DNA of 64,000 nucleotides from contig CANPVZ010000006.1 of assembly GCA_947581855.1 (NCBI GenBank), forward strand, positions 115,195-179,194, read 5' to 3'. The notes below the pieces were generated by a model. It searched no databases. It was not told the DNA's origin and saw only the letters and a list, made by a program, of their open reading frames with translations. A program made the position numbers and the translations under genes. Source of the stretch: an uncultured Phocaeicola sp. (GTDB taxonomy: Bacteria; Bacteroidota; Bacteroidia; Bacteroidales; Bacteroidaceae). Within the stretch, counting starts at the first letter, position 1. Every line of letters begins with the position of its first letter. Positions 52,762 to 61,963 of this stretch are shown piece after piece.

Positions 52762-54228
52762 ATGGAAGATGTAAATAGAAGAAACAAAAAAATAGAACGA
52801 TGGTTCCATATGTTTCGACAAGCAATCGATAGCAAAGTTTCGGGTGTGGTTGCCGAGCGGATAAATTGGGACAAGGACACATTGAAAAGAACATTATTGT
52901 TGGGGAGACGGTTAGCCTCTGCGATTTGTGTATTGTTTGGAATATCTTCTGCTGTTGAGGCGCAAACAAACGATGTGTACACGTTGAAATCTTGTTTGGA
53001 AAATGGTTTGCACAACAATTACTCATTGCAGATAACCCGAAATGAACAAAAGATAAGCGCCAACAATGCAACCTTAGGCAATGCCGGATATCTGCCTACG
53101 CTTGATTTTACGGCAGGTTATGTCGGTACGGTGGATAACACGGAAAGTAAATTAAGGGAAACGGGAGAAACCGTTAAGGAAAACGGCGTTTTTGATCAGA
53201 CCGTGAATGTAGGGTTAAATTTGAACTGGACCCTGTTTGATGGATTCAATATTAGTACTACTTATAAGCAGTTGAAAGAATTGAAGCGTCAGGGTGAAAC
53301 CAATACACGGATTGCCGTGGAGGATTTTATAGCTAATCTGAGTGCCGAGTACTATAACTTTATCCAGCAAAAGATTCGTTTGAAGAATTTCCGTTATGCC
53401 GTATCGTTGTCGAAAGAGCGTATGCGTATTGTAGAAGAACGCTACCACATCGGAAACTTTTCTCGTTTGGATTATCAACAAGCAAAAGTCGATTTTAATG
53501 CCGACAGTGCGCAATACATGAAGCAGCAGGAGTTGTTGCATACTTCGCGTATTCGTTTGAACGAAATGATGGGAAATACGAATGTCGATCAGATGGTAAT
53601 GATTGCGGATACAATAATCGATGTACGTGCCGATTTGGTGTTGAAAGAACTTTGGGAGGCTACGTTATCCAATAACGCATCGTTGTTGAAAGCCGACCAA
53701 AACACAACGCTTGCACAGTTAGATTATAAAAAGGTGAATTCCCGTAATTATCCTTATTTAAGGTTGAATACGGGATATGGATATACCTTCAATAAATACG
53801 ATATTTCTTCCACTAAAAAGAGAGATAATTTAGGTTTTAACGCCGGCTTAACTTTGGGCTTTAATATCTTTGACGGAAATCGTCGTCGCGAAAGGCGCAA
53901 TGCCGAGATTGCCATAGAGAATGCCCGTCTGCAACGCAATGAAGTAGAGCTGATGTTGCGTGCAGATCTGAGCAACTTGTGGCAGGCATATAAAAATAAC
54001 TTGGAAATGTTGAACCTTGAACGGCAGAATCTGGTAGCAGCTAAGGAGAACCATGAGATTGCCATGGAACGCTATATGCTGGGAAACCTCTCGGGTATAG
54101 AAATGCGTGAAGCGCAGAAAAGTTTGCTCGATGCCGAAGAGCGTATTCTTTCTGCGGAATATGATACCAAGCTATGTGAGATTTCCTTATTGCAGATTAG
54201 CGGTAAGATTATCAATCTTTTGTATTGA
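52762..54228 (+). CDS. TolC-family outer-membrane efflux protein
   Basis: 488 residues from ATG 52762. The TolC fold is evident from the repeated long helices (DVYTLKSCLENGLHNNYSLQ, LNLNWTLFDGFNIS, LGFNIFDGNRRRERRNAEIA). A signal-like stretch ending ISSAVEAQ lies at residues about 50-68, preceded by about 40 hydrophilic residues. That is unusual for an exported protein; the TTG at 52882 (start of the segment KRTLLLGRRLASA) would give a normal signal peptide and may be the real start. Forms the outer-membrane duct for the pump encoded 70 bp upstream. Confidence 0.9.
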   Translation: MEDVNRRNKKIERWFHMFRQAIDSKVSGVVAERINWDKDTLKRTLLLGRRLASAICVLFGISSAVEAQTNDVYTLKSCLENGLHNNYSLQITRNEQKISANNATLGNAGYLPTLDFTAGYVGTVDNTESKLRETGETVKENGVFDQTVNVGLNLNWTLFDGFNISTTYKQLKELKRQGETNTRIAVEDFIANLSAEYYNFIQQKIRLKNFRYAVSLSKERMRIVEERYHIGNFSRLDYQQAKVDFNADSAQYMKQQELLHTSRIRLNEMMGNTNVDQMVMIADTIIDVRADLVLKELWEATLSNNASLLKADQNTTLAQLDYKKVNSRNYPYLRLNTGYGYTFNKYDISSTKKRDNLGFNAGLTLGFNIFDGNRRRERRNAEIAIENARLQRNEVELMLRADLSNLWQAYKNNLEMLNLERQNLVAAKENHEIAMERYMLGNLSGIEMREAQKSLLDAEERILSAEYDTKLCEISLLQISGKIINLLY

Positions 54229-54233
54229 TGGAA

Positions 54234-55157
54234 TCATCCTGCACTTTTTATCCGGCGGCTTTCAAGTTCCTCGAGAGTACGTTTCCACCGGTTGTGACTC
54301 CATAACCAAAAAGCGGGAGCTTTTTTGATAGTCTGTTCCAATCGGTGGATATACCAGTCGGTCAGTTCATAATCGGGATGTTGCTGTATGTCATCAGTCA
54401 TGCGTGTAATCCGGCAACGGTAGTATCCCCGCTTGATGCGTTCCATATCGGCGTAAAATATGAGTGCGTCTACTTGTTTCCCGATGCGTTCCGTACCAGT
54501 AAAGACTGGTGTCTTTCGGTGAAAAAAGTCTGTCCAGTGGTGGATGCAGTTCCATTTAGGTGTTTGATCAGAAATAAAGCCGATGATGGCTTTTTTCCCA
54601 TTTCGTTTCCAATAGACAATCCGTCGCAAAGTATCTTTCATGGGAATGTTTTCTCCACCCGATTTTCCACGTACTTTTTTGAAGATCCGGTCGAATACCT
54701 TATTGGAAAGCGGATGGTAAATCTGACCGCCGATAATTTTGGGGTTGACATCATGCACTCTGGCTGTAAGTGATGATACCCACTCCCAGTTACCATAATG
54801 ACCTAGATAGATGAATCCGAATTGCTTGTTTTCTTTTTCCAGTGCTTGTACCATTTCCTCCACTCCTTCGAACTGCATGCGCTGTTTAAGTTGGCGTTCG
54901 GACATGGAAAATAGTTTGATGGTTTCTACCATATAATCGCATAAGAATGCGTAGAACTCTTTTTCGATGCGGGTGAGCTCTTTTGTGCTTTTTTCGGGGA
55001 ATGATTTTCGAAGATTGGTCTTTACCATATTTTTACGATATCTTATTACATAATAGAGAAGGTAATAAAGAACATCGGAAAATCTGTATAAAATACATAA
55101 AGGAAGCAATGAAGCAGCATATCCCACACATTGTATGGTATAAAAAAGGATTTTCAT
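54234..55157 (-). CDS. lipid A acyltransferase (LpxL/HtrB family)
   Basis: 307 residues from the ATG at 55155-55157 (a start at 55196 would add 13 residues before the first helix). Begins MKILFYTIQCVGYAASLLPL. GHYGNWEW gives the H-x4-E catalytic motif, and GFISDQTPK and FTGTERIGKQ match the family. The enzyme adds a secondary acyl chain to lipid A or a related lipid at the inner membrane. Convergent with the TolC gene, 5 bp apart with no terminator between. Confidence 0.9.
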   Translation of the reverse strand: MKILFYTIQCVGYAASLLPLCILYRFSDVLYYLLYYVIRYRKNMVKTNLRKSFPEKSTKELTRIEKEFYAFLCDYMVETIKLFSMSERQLKQRMQFEGVEEMVQALEKENKQFGFIYLGHYGNWEWVSSLTARVHDVNPKIIGGQIYHPLSNKVFDRIFKKVRGKSGGENIPMKDTLRRIVYWKRNGKKAIIGFISDQTPKWNCIHHWTDFFHRKTPVFTGTERIGKQVDALIFYADMERIKRGYYRCRITRMTDDIQQHPDYELTDWYIHRLEQTIKKAPAFWLWSHNRWKRTLEELESRRIKSAG

Positions 55158-55721
55158 AATCGCTAATTTTATATAGGTTTTAATAGTTAAATACATTAGA
55201 ATTTAATAAAGGCGTGACCGGTTCGTTTGTTTTTACTACGGATGAGTTCAGCTTAAAAGCTTTTGTTTTCTAACCCGGTAATACTTTTTTCGCCTCTTGT
55301 TATTAATACATAACAAAATAGGAAGCAGTTTGCTTAAGAAGATAACTTTTTTTTGATTTCCGAGTACTTGAATTTAACCGAAGAGTTTTCAGGAAAAGGG
55401 TAATGTGAATTCGTTTCCATCTTGTACATGTAAGAAGGGAACATCTGTTTATAGATAATGATGATAGGCTCTAAGTTTGCAATGGCAAAGATAAATACCC
55501 GATCTTCACCTTAATATATAAAAGGAGATATTGTTTTTTAGTTGCGTAGAGACCTCAATCCTCTACGGTATATTTTGTAATCAGAAAGCTATCTCCTACC
55601 TTGAGACAGAGTAAGAAATGGCTTTCTGATCTATGTTAGTTATAATTTATGTTTTTATTAGGATAGAATTTTTGTTTTCAATCCCTTCTTTAACCCATGT
55701 GATTTTGTTTTGCAGTTGTTT
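55158..55721. other. gap between acyltransferase and upp with clustered hairpins
   Basis: No gene. At 55525-55630 several complementary segments cluster: GTAGAG / CTCTAC (about 55546-55566) and ATCAGAAAGC (55580-55589) with GCTTTCTGAT (55621-55630). Could be a structured leader or terminator; nothing else seen. Confidence 0.45.
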
Positions 55722-56378
55722 CTATTCTTTTTCTCCGAAAGCCAAATCTCCGGCGTCCCCCAATCCGGGAACAATATAAGAGTGTTCGTTCAAGTCTGGA
55801 TCGACTGTTGCGCACCACACGATAGTTTGAGTTTGCGGAAATACTTCCGAGATGTAAGACAAGGCTTGTTCGCTGGCAATTACCGAAGCTATATGGATTT
55901 CAGCGGGTGTCCCTTTGGTAAGCATGGCTCGGTAGCTGAGTTCCATAGAACCCCCAGTTGCCAGCATGGGATCGACTAAAATCAACGTTTTTCCCTCGAT
56001 AGGCGGAGAAGCGATGTATTCTATGTGGATATCAAACTTCAATGTGTCTTTATATTTACGATATGCCGAGACAAACGCATTTTCCGCTTGGTCGAAATAA
56101 CTCAGGAATCCCTGATGAAAAGGAAGTCCGGCACGTAAGATAGTTGCCAGCACAATTTGATTGTCGGGCACGTTGACAGAGGCAATGCCTAATGGTGTTT
56201 CTACTTGTCGGGTGGTGTAATGCAGCGTCTTGCTGATTTCATAAGCCATGATTTCGCCTATACGCTCAATGTTGCGGCGAAAACGCATCCTGTCTTGTTG
56301 CACGTTTATATCCCGTATTTCGGCTACATACTGGTTTAGGATGGAATTCGATTCGTTAAAGTTGATAACTCTCATCAT
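55722..56378 (-). CDS. upp: uracil phosphoribosyltransferase
   Basis: 218 residues. The PRPP loop is TLILVDPMLATGGSMELS; N-terminus VINFNESNSILNQYVAEI and C-terminal end GLGDAGDLAFGEKE (uracil-binding) are typical of UPRT. Salvages uracil to UMP. Divergent from pckA, 414 bp away. Confidence 0.95.
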   Translation of the reverse strand: MMRVINFNESNSILNQYVAEIRDINVQQDRMRFRRNIERIGEIMAYEISKTLHYTTRQVETPLGIASVNVPDNQIVLATILRAGLPFHQGFLSYFDQAENAFVSAYRKYKDTLKFDIHIEYIASPPIEGKTLILVDPMLATGGSMELSYRAMLTKGTPAEIHIASVIASEQALSYISEVFPQTQTIVWCATVDPDLNEHSYIVPGLGDAGDLAFGEKE

Positions 56379-56792
56379 ATATAAAATGTAGTTTTAAGTT
56401 TCATACTTCTGTTTGTTTCTTGTCGTTACGTTATTTCCTTGGGTAAACGCAAAAAAAGACAGTTGATGCCCTTTGTTTCCGGAAAGGACTTCTCTTTCGG
56501 ATAACATATGCAAAAGAACAAATTTATTTCTAAGAATAAAAAGAAATATAAAGGAATTTGAATGTGTATTGTAAACTCGAAGTGGCAAATGTGTTACACA
56601 AATATTAAAACTTATGCGATTAAAGAAATATTTCTCTAAATGTTTTTTCGGGAAGAAATAATGTAGTATTTTTGTAGCCGATAAACAAGGGCTTGAATAA
56701 AAAGTCGCTTTAATTAAGAACTCATTACTGAGTATATTTAAGAAATCAGGTGAAAAGATAATCATTAATATTACAAACTAAAAAATCAAAAA
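56379..56792. other. divergent gap upp/pckA with pckA promoter
   Basis: No credible gene. TATTTTTG at 56667-56674 is a -7 box for pckA, leaving a leader of about 110 nt. The leader shows no strong hairpin. A 123-codon minus frame in the same region is not credible. Confidence 0.55.
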
Positions 56793-58400
56793 ATGGCAAA
56801 TTTAGATTTAAGCAAGTACGGTATTACCGATGTGAAGGAGATTCTTCACAATCCTTCTTATGACGTACTGTTCGCAGAAGAAACTAAACCGGGTTTGGAA
56901 GGTTATGAAAAAGGTCAGGTAACTGAACTGGGTGCTGTAAACGTAATGACCGGTATTTATACAGGTCGTTCTCCTAAAGATAAATTCTTTGTTAAGAATG
57001 AAGCCAGTGAAAATACGGTATGGTGGACTTCTGACGAATATAAAAATGACAATAAACCTTGCTCTGAAGAAGCGTGGGCTGATTTGAAAGCTAAAGCTGT
57101 AAAAGAATTGTCAGGCAAACGTTTGTTCGTTGTGGATACTTTCTGTGGCGCTAATGCTGCAACTCGTTTGAAAGTTCGTTTCATTATGGAAGTCGCATGG
57201 CAGGCTCATTTCGTAACAAACATGTTCATCCGTCCTACAGCTGAAGAACTTGCTAATTACGGAGAACCTGATTTCGTTTCTTTCAACGCATCGAAAGCAA
57301 AAGTTGAGAACTACAAAGAATTAGGTTTGAACTCTGAAACCGCTACAGTATTTAACTTGAAGACTAACGAACAAGTTATTTTGAATACTTGGTATGGTGG
57401 TGAAATGAAGAAAGGTATGTTCTCAATCATGAACTACCTGAACCCATTGCGTGGTATTGCTTCTATGCACTGTTCTGCTAATACGGATAAAGAAGGAAAG
57501 AGCACTGCTATCTTCTTCGGTTTGTCCGGTACAGGTAAAACTACTTTGTCAACTGACCCGAAACGTCTGTTAATCGGTGATGATGAGCACGGATGGGATG
57601 ACGAAGGTGTATTCAATTACGAAGGTGGTTGCTATGCTAAAGTTATCAACTTGGATAAAGAGAGTGAACCGGATATTTACAACGCTATCAAACGCGACGC
57701 TTTGTTGGAGAATGTAACGGTTGACGCTAACGGTAAGATTGATTTTGCTGATAAGAGCGTTACAGAGAATACTCGTGTTTCTTATCCTATCTACCACATC
57801 GAAAACATTGTTAAACCGGTATCTAAAGGTCCTCACGCAAAACAAGTTATTTTCTTATCTGCCGATGCGTTCGGTGTGTTGCCTCCGGTATCAATTCTGG
57901 ATGCGGAACAGACTAAATATTACTTCTTGTCAGGATTTACCGCTAAGTTGGCTGGTACTGAACGTGGTATTACTGAACCGACTCCGACATTCTCTGCTTG
58001 CTTTGGCGCAGCTTTCTTGAGCTTGCACCCGACTAAGTATGGTGAAGAGTTGGTGAAAAAGATGGAAAAAGTCGGTGCAAAAGCATACTTGGTAAATACG
58101 GGTTGGAATGGTACGGGCAAACGTATCTCTATCCGTGATACTCGTGGAATTATAGACGCAATCTTAGATGGCTCTATCGACAAAGCTCCGACTAAGGTTA
58201 TTCCTTACTTCAACTTTGTTGTTCCGACTGAATTGCCGGGTGTTGATCCGAAGATCCTTGATCCTCGCGATACCTATGCAGATCCTGCTCAGTGGGATGA
58301 AAAAGCTAAAGATTTGGCAGGACGTTTCATCAAGAACTTTGCTAAGTTCGAAGGAAATGAAGCCGGTAAAGCTTTGGTTGCTGCAGGTCCGAAACTCTAA
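56793..58400 (+). CDS. pckA: phosphoenolpyruvate carboxykinase (ATP)
   Basis: 535 residues. Walker [12 protein letters not shown] (residues 243-253), the kinase-2 segment [19 protein letters not shown], the [14 protein letters not shown] segment near residue 55 and [15 protein letters not shown]. In Bacteroides it fixes CO2 to PEP to make oxaloacetate for the succinate pathway. Codon usage is biased toward the most frequent codons (e.g. GCT, GGT, AAC), as in highly expressed genes. A terminator follows. Confidence 0.97.
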   Translation: MANLDLSKYGITDVKEILHNPSYDVLFAEETKPGLEGYEKGQVTELGAVNVMTGIYTGRSPKDKFFVKNEASENTVWWTSDEYKNDNKPCSEEAWADLKAKAVKELSGKRLFVVDTFCGANAATRLKVRFIMEVAWQAHFVTNMFIRPTAEELANYGEPDFVSFNASKAKVENYKELGLNSETATVFNLKTNEQVILNTWYGGEMKKGMFSIMNYLNPLRGIASMHCSANTDKEGKSTAIFFGLSGTGKTTLSTDPKRLLIGDDEHGWDDEGVFNYEGGCYAKVINLDKESEPDIYNAIKRDALLENVTVDANGKIDFADKSVTENTRVSYPIYHIENIVKPVSKGPHAKQVIFLSADAFGVLPPVSILDAEQTKYYFLSGFTAKLAGTERGITEPTPTFSACFGAAFLSLHPTKYGEELVKKMEKVGAKAYLVNTGWNGTGKRISIRDTRGIIDAILDGSIDKAPTKVIPYFNFVVPTELPGVDPKILDPRDTYADPAQWDEKAKDLAGRFIKNFAKFEGNEAGKALVAAGPKL

Positions 58401-58421
58401 TCAAAAACCTAAATAAAGTGG

Positions 58422-58452
58422 AAAAGGTCGTTTCTTTACGGAACGGCCTTTT
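58422..58452 (+). terminator. terminator after pckA
   Basis: AAAAGGTCGTT / AACGGCCTTTTT with a 9-nt loop (one G-T pair), then T-rich. From here to 58701 no gene is visible. Confidence 0.9.
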
Positions 58453-58701
58453 TGCTTTTAAGCCTTCAGAAGAATTTGGGACATTCCAACGTCATATTAG
58501 TATACTGGTGAGAAGAGATCCGGTGATAGCAGCCAGTGCCTGTTTTTTATCTTAACTTTTTTGATTTCTCTCCGCCCCTATTGTTTTTTATTCCTTTGAA
58601 GAAATTCTTTTCATATTTAAAAGAAAACTTGTTACAGAAATACGATTGTTGGTGAAAATATCTTGTTGCTTGTTTTTTCTCTTGTTTTAATATCTTTTAA
58701 C

Positions 58702-58740
58702 GGGGGGGGGGTAAATTCTAATTTTCTTCATTTATATTTG
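58702..58740 (+). promoter_or_regulatory. G10-tract promoter of outer-membrane protein gene
   Basis: Ten G (58702-58711) followed by TAAAT, a 21-bp gap from the tract to TATATTTG (58733-58740), a perfect TAnnTTTG. The G tract sits precisely at the -33 position. It shares the 15-mer GGGGGGGGGGTAAAT with the promoter at 2024. The leader to the ATG at 58857 is about 110 nt. Confidence 0.6.
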
Positions 58741-58856
58741 CCAAAAATTTAGAAATAATCAGAATGTGAGTGTTAGCGAATGTATTCGTTAGGTGACTCC
58801 ATTGAATGAATAGAGGCATAAGTTTTTTTTATATATTCATTAAAAAAATTAGAGTT

Positions 58857-59369
58857 ATGAAGAAGTTATTTATTATGATGTGTCTGTGTACAATGGCGTT
58901 ATGTGCCAATGCACAGAAAGTGACAATCTGGTATGGTGCCAATATGGCTAAAGTCTCAGGTGATGTAAAAGTTGATTCTGAATTTAAGTTTTTAAATGTG
59001 GGTGCTACTTATACGGCTCCTATCAGCGATGCATTCGATTGGTCGGTTGGTGCGGCTTATGTAACAAAAGGTGGCGAGAAATGGGATCCTTCATTGATTC
59101 AGATTGATGCGAATGCCTATTACAATTTCTTATCAGACGAAAATGTAAAAGTAGGTGTGCTTGCCGGTCCGTATGTAGGTTATATGATTAACGATGACGA
59201 TGCGGAAGCTAAAAAGTTAGATTTTGGTATCAGCGCTGGTGTGCAAGGATCATACAAACAATTTTCTTTGAAGGTTGGTTATGAGTTTGGTTTGTCTAAC
59301 TGCATTGATGTAAGTGGAGTATCAAGCAAAATGAATGGCTTGTATATCCGGTTGGGTTATAGTTTTTGA
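58857..59369 (+). CDS. outer-membrane beta-barrel protein
   Basis: 170 residues from ATG 58857. Signal peptide MKKLFIMMCLCTMALCANAQ, then alternating amphipathic strands (KVTIWYGANMAKVSGDVKVD, VGVLAGPYVGYMIND, SLKVGYEFGLSNCIDVSG) ending in a C-terminal aromatic LGYSF, the barrel sorting signature. A small eight-strand barrel of the OmpW/OMP_b-brl type is expected. An upstream start at 58806 would add 17 residues before the signal and is rejected. Expression may depend on the G10 tract in its promoter. Function unknown. Confidence 0.88.
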   Translation: MKKLFIMMCLCTMALCANAQKVTIWYGANMAKVSGDVKVDSEFKFLNVGATYTAPISDAFDWSVGAAYVTKGGEKWDPSLIQIDANAYYNFLSDENVKVGVLAGPYVGYMINDDDAEAKKLDFGISAGVQGSYKQFSLKVGYEFGLSNCIDVSGVSSKMNGLYIRLGYSF

Positions 59370-59393
59370 TTAATAATTCCATATTAATAGCTT

Positions 59394-59437
59394 AGAGATG
59401 CATGTGGTTGCAGTGGCAACCCGGCATCTCTTTTTTT
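59394..59437 (+). terminator. terminator after outer-membrane protein gene
   Basis: AGAGATGC (59394-59401) and GCATCTCT (59424-59431) followed by a run of seven T. From here to the mutS-like promoter nothing else is visible. Confidence 0.9.
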
Positions 59438-59667
59438 ATTTACTCAAAGGGTGTAAGTTATATTCCAAAGAATTGAAAAGAGTTATATGGAACGATTAGT
59501 TTCTGATGTTGGAAAGGATAAGGTGATAACTTTGGTTAAGGGAGTGAAGCTGTTAGGTTTTTAATCTATCTCAGCTTTGGTACGAAACAATAGACTGTTT
59601 TGATTCATGAGGATACAATTTATGCAATTTTGATTTATCTATTTTTTGTTTCTTTTGTGTTCTCCAA

Positions 59668-59698
59668 GTTGTATTCTGTTAAATATGTAGTACTTTTG
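59668..59698 (+). promoter_or_regulatory. promoter of MutS-family gene
   Basis: GTTG at 59668-59671, 19-bp gap, TACTTTTG at 59691-59698, 28 bp before the ATG. Confidence 0.75.
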
Positions 59699-59726
59699 TA
59701 CAAGTTGTCATAAACATTTAAAGCTT

Positions 59727-61013
59727 ATGTCTCTTTTTACCGACAGACAAACCATTGCCGATCTGGAGATTCTGAATGATCATCCATATGGTGGATGGGG
59801 TCTCTATTCGCTTTTTTGTAAGACGCGTACAAAAGAGGGAAAGAAGATGATGCATAAATGGCTTTCCGAACCACTTAACGATTTGGCTCTTATACAAGAA
59901 CGGATTGAAGCCATCCAATACGAATCTGTTCCTTTATTGGATATAGATGAAGAAGAGCTGGATTTTATAGAATATTATTTAGCATGTAGAGAAGAAATAG
60001 TAAAAGCAGATTGGGCTTATTCGTTAGCAACCGAAGTGGTGAGGAAGTTTAAACACAACCCTCATCGTTATGTGGTGGAAAGAGGCGTAAAACTGGTGGT
60101 GCGTTTACTGAATAGTCTTTGGCTTTTTGCCGATCAAATACAAGCTGACGCTCCGCGTTTATTGATACGGTTTGCTGAGACAATTCGGGAAAATATCGAA
60201 TTCACGGAACTGAAAGATGTATTGAAACAATCGGCTTTTCCTTATTACATTATCGATTCCTATGATTTTTTATTTCGCTATACTCGGGTACATACAATAA
60301 AAGAAGAACTTTTATCTGTGGTTTATCAATTGGATGTAATCCGTACAGCTCATGAAATTGCGTTAAAAAGAGGCTTTTCTTATCCTTCGCTGACTGCGAA
60401 ACGGGCTTTGTATTTAGAAGGTTTTTTCCATCCTGATGTAAAAGAACCGGTGCGTAATAATTGGAAACTGGCAGATTCTCATATCTGTATTTTTACAGGG
60501 TCTAATATGGCAGGCAAATCTACAACCCTTAAGTCTATCTCTTTATGTGTTTGGTTAGCTCATTGTGGAATGCCCGTTCCGGCATCCCGTTTTGAAAGTC
60601 CTCTTTACGACGGTATTTATACCTCTATTAATTTGCCGGATTCTCTCCGCGACGGTCGCAGTCATTTTATGTCGGAAGTACTAAGGATAAAAGAAATAAT
60701 ATCCGGTATGAAGTCGGAAAGACGCTATTTTGTCGTATTTGATGAGATGTTTCGCGGTACTAATGCGAGAGATGCTTATGAGGCTTCGGTGGCGGTAACT
60801 ACCTTGTTGAAAAGGTATAAAGATAGTGTATTCTTGATTTCTACACACATTGTGGACTTTGCCATGTATTTTCAAAAAGATAACAATTGTAGTTTTTATT
60901 ATATGGAGTCAGATATATGTGAGGATGAGCTGGTGTGCTCTCATTGTCTGAAATCGGGAATTTCTGAATCTCGTGTAGGATATTGGATCGTAAAGAAAGA
61001 ATTGTTTGAATAG
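59727..61013 (+). CDS. MutS-family ATPase (lacking mismatch-recognition domain)
   Basis: 428 residues, about half of full MutS. A helical lever/clamp region (about residues 1-240) begins DLEILNDHPYGGWGLYSLFC. The ATPase follows: Walker A GSNMAGKSTTLKS (258-270), YTSINLPDSLRDGRSHFMSE, Walker B YFVVFDEMFRGTNARDAYEA and STHIVDFAMYF. There is no N-terminal mismatch-binding domain and no Smr nuclease, so it is not MutS1 or MutS2. Such short MutS-like proteins are frequent in Bacteroidota; their role is not known to me, recombination control being one guess. Confidence 0.88.
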   Translation: MSLFTDRQTIADLEILNDHPYGGWGLYSLFCKTRTKEGKKMMHKWLSEPLNDLALIQERIEAIQYESVPLLDIDEEELDFIEYYLACREEIVKADWAYSLATEVVRKFKHNPHRYVVERGVKLVVRLLNSLWLFADQIQADAPRLLIRFAETIRENIEFTELKDVLKQSAFPYYIIDSYDFLFRYTRVHTIKEELLSVVYQLDVIRTAHEIALKRGFSYPSLTAKRALYLEGFFHPDVKEPVRNNWKLADSHICIFTGSNMAGKSTTLKSISLCVWLAHCGMPVPASRFESPLYDGIYTSINLPDSLRDGRSHFMSEVLRIKEIISGMKSERRYFVVFDEMFRGTNARDAYEASVAVTTLLKRYKDSVFLISTHIVDFAMYFQKDNNCSFYYMESDICEDELVCSHCLKSGISESRVGYWIVKKELFE

Positions 61014-61134
61014 ATTTTAGAAAAGAATAGGAACAGTATCTTCCAAAGCCTTTAAATATTAAAGAAAAAGAAAAAAAGGCGAGGAATTGAAAGAAATGCG
61101 TAAGTTTGTATAAACCATTAATAAAAATTTGCCT

Positions 61135-61782
61135 ATGAAAACTTTAAAGTCATTCGTGATGAGCATCAGTGTATGTGCATTATGTAGTTGTACACCTTCC
61201 AATTCTGCTCAAACGTTGCAGCAGAGTGAACAAAAATCAGACAGCGCAGTAGTAGTGGAAACGATTATGTCGCGTCGTAGTATTCGTAAGTATAAGCCGC
61301 AACCCGTAGAACGGGATAAAATGGCTGTGATAGTGGAATGTGGCATTAATGCGCCCAACGGGCAGAATAAGCAGTCGTGGGAAATACGCGTGGTCAGCGA
61401 TCCGGAATTCTTGAATGGTATTACAGAAGTGTTCAAGAAGGAAAACCCCAAAACGGCGGACAATCCGAACTTTAAGAATATGTTTCGTAATGCTCCGACA
61501 GTAGTGTTTATTGCAAATGATCCGGGGTATGACCTGTCCAAAATAGATTGCGGCTTATTAGGTGAGAACATGATACTTTCGGCATGGAGTATGGGTATTG
61601 GTTCTGTGTGTTTAGGAAGTCCCGTACGTTTCATGAATACGGTTCCGGCAGCTAGGGAATATTTGAAGAAACTCGGTTTCACTGAGGGGTATGAGTTGCT
61701 TTACTGCATAGGTTTCGGTTATCCGGACGAAACACCTGCGGCTAAACCTCGTGATCCGGCTAAAGTGAAGTTTATTGATTGA
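61135..61782 (+). CDS. nitroreductase-family lipoprotein
   Basis: 215 residues from ATG 61135. A signal with lipobox ALCSC; then the nitroreductase fold: IMSRRSIRKYKPQPVERDK (FMN-binding Arg-Ser), INAPNGQNKQSWEIRVV, CGLLGENMILSAWSMGIGSV and IGFGYPDETP. Uses FMN and NAD(P)H in cytosolic relatives; a lipid-anchored version outside the cytoplasm is unusual. Monocistronic; TAAGTTTG at 61101-61108 may be its -7 box. Confidence 0.88.
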   Translation: MKTLKSFVMSISVCALCSCTPSNSAQTLQQSEQKSDSAVVVETIMSRRSIRKYKPQPVERDKMAVIVECGINAPNGQNKQSWEIRVVSDPEFLNGITEVFKKENPKTADNPNFKNMFRNAPTVVFIANDPGYDLSKIDCGLLGENMILSAWSMGIGSVCLGSPVRFMNTVPAAREYLKKLGFTEGYELLYCIGFGYPDETPAAKPRDPAKVKFID

Positions 61783-61931
61783 AACAATTGAAATAAGTGT
61801 TTTATTTGCTTTGTCTATAGACGTTCGACTTTTGTGTATTTATTCTTGCTTTTTTGTTGTGGGGCATGTACTTTATGATAGGTGAACAAGCTTTAAACTT
61901 CAATTAAATTGTACTATTCCATAACGTTTAT

Positions 61932-61939
61932 TATTTTTG
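61932..61939 (+). promoter_or_regulatory. -7 box of GH28 gene
   Basis: TATTTTTG, 24 bp before the ATG at 61964. Confidence 0.55.
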
Positions 61940-61963
61940 TTTTATAACTCTAACATACAATCT

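Noticed and set aside
56394..56765. A 123-codon minus-strand frame before upp
   Set aside because: It covers the pckA promoter and leader, has AT-driven composition, and no motif.
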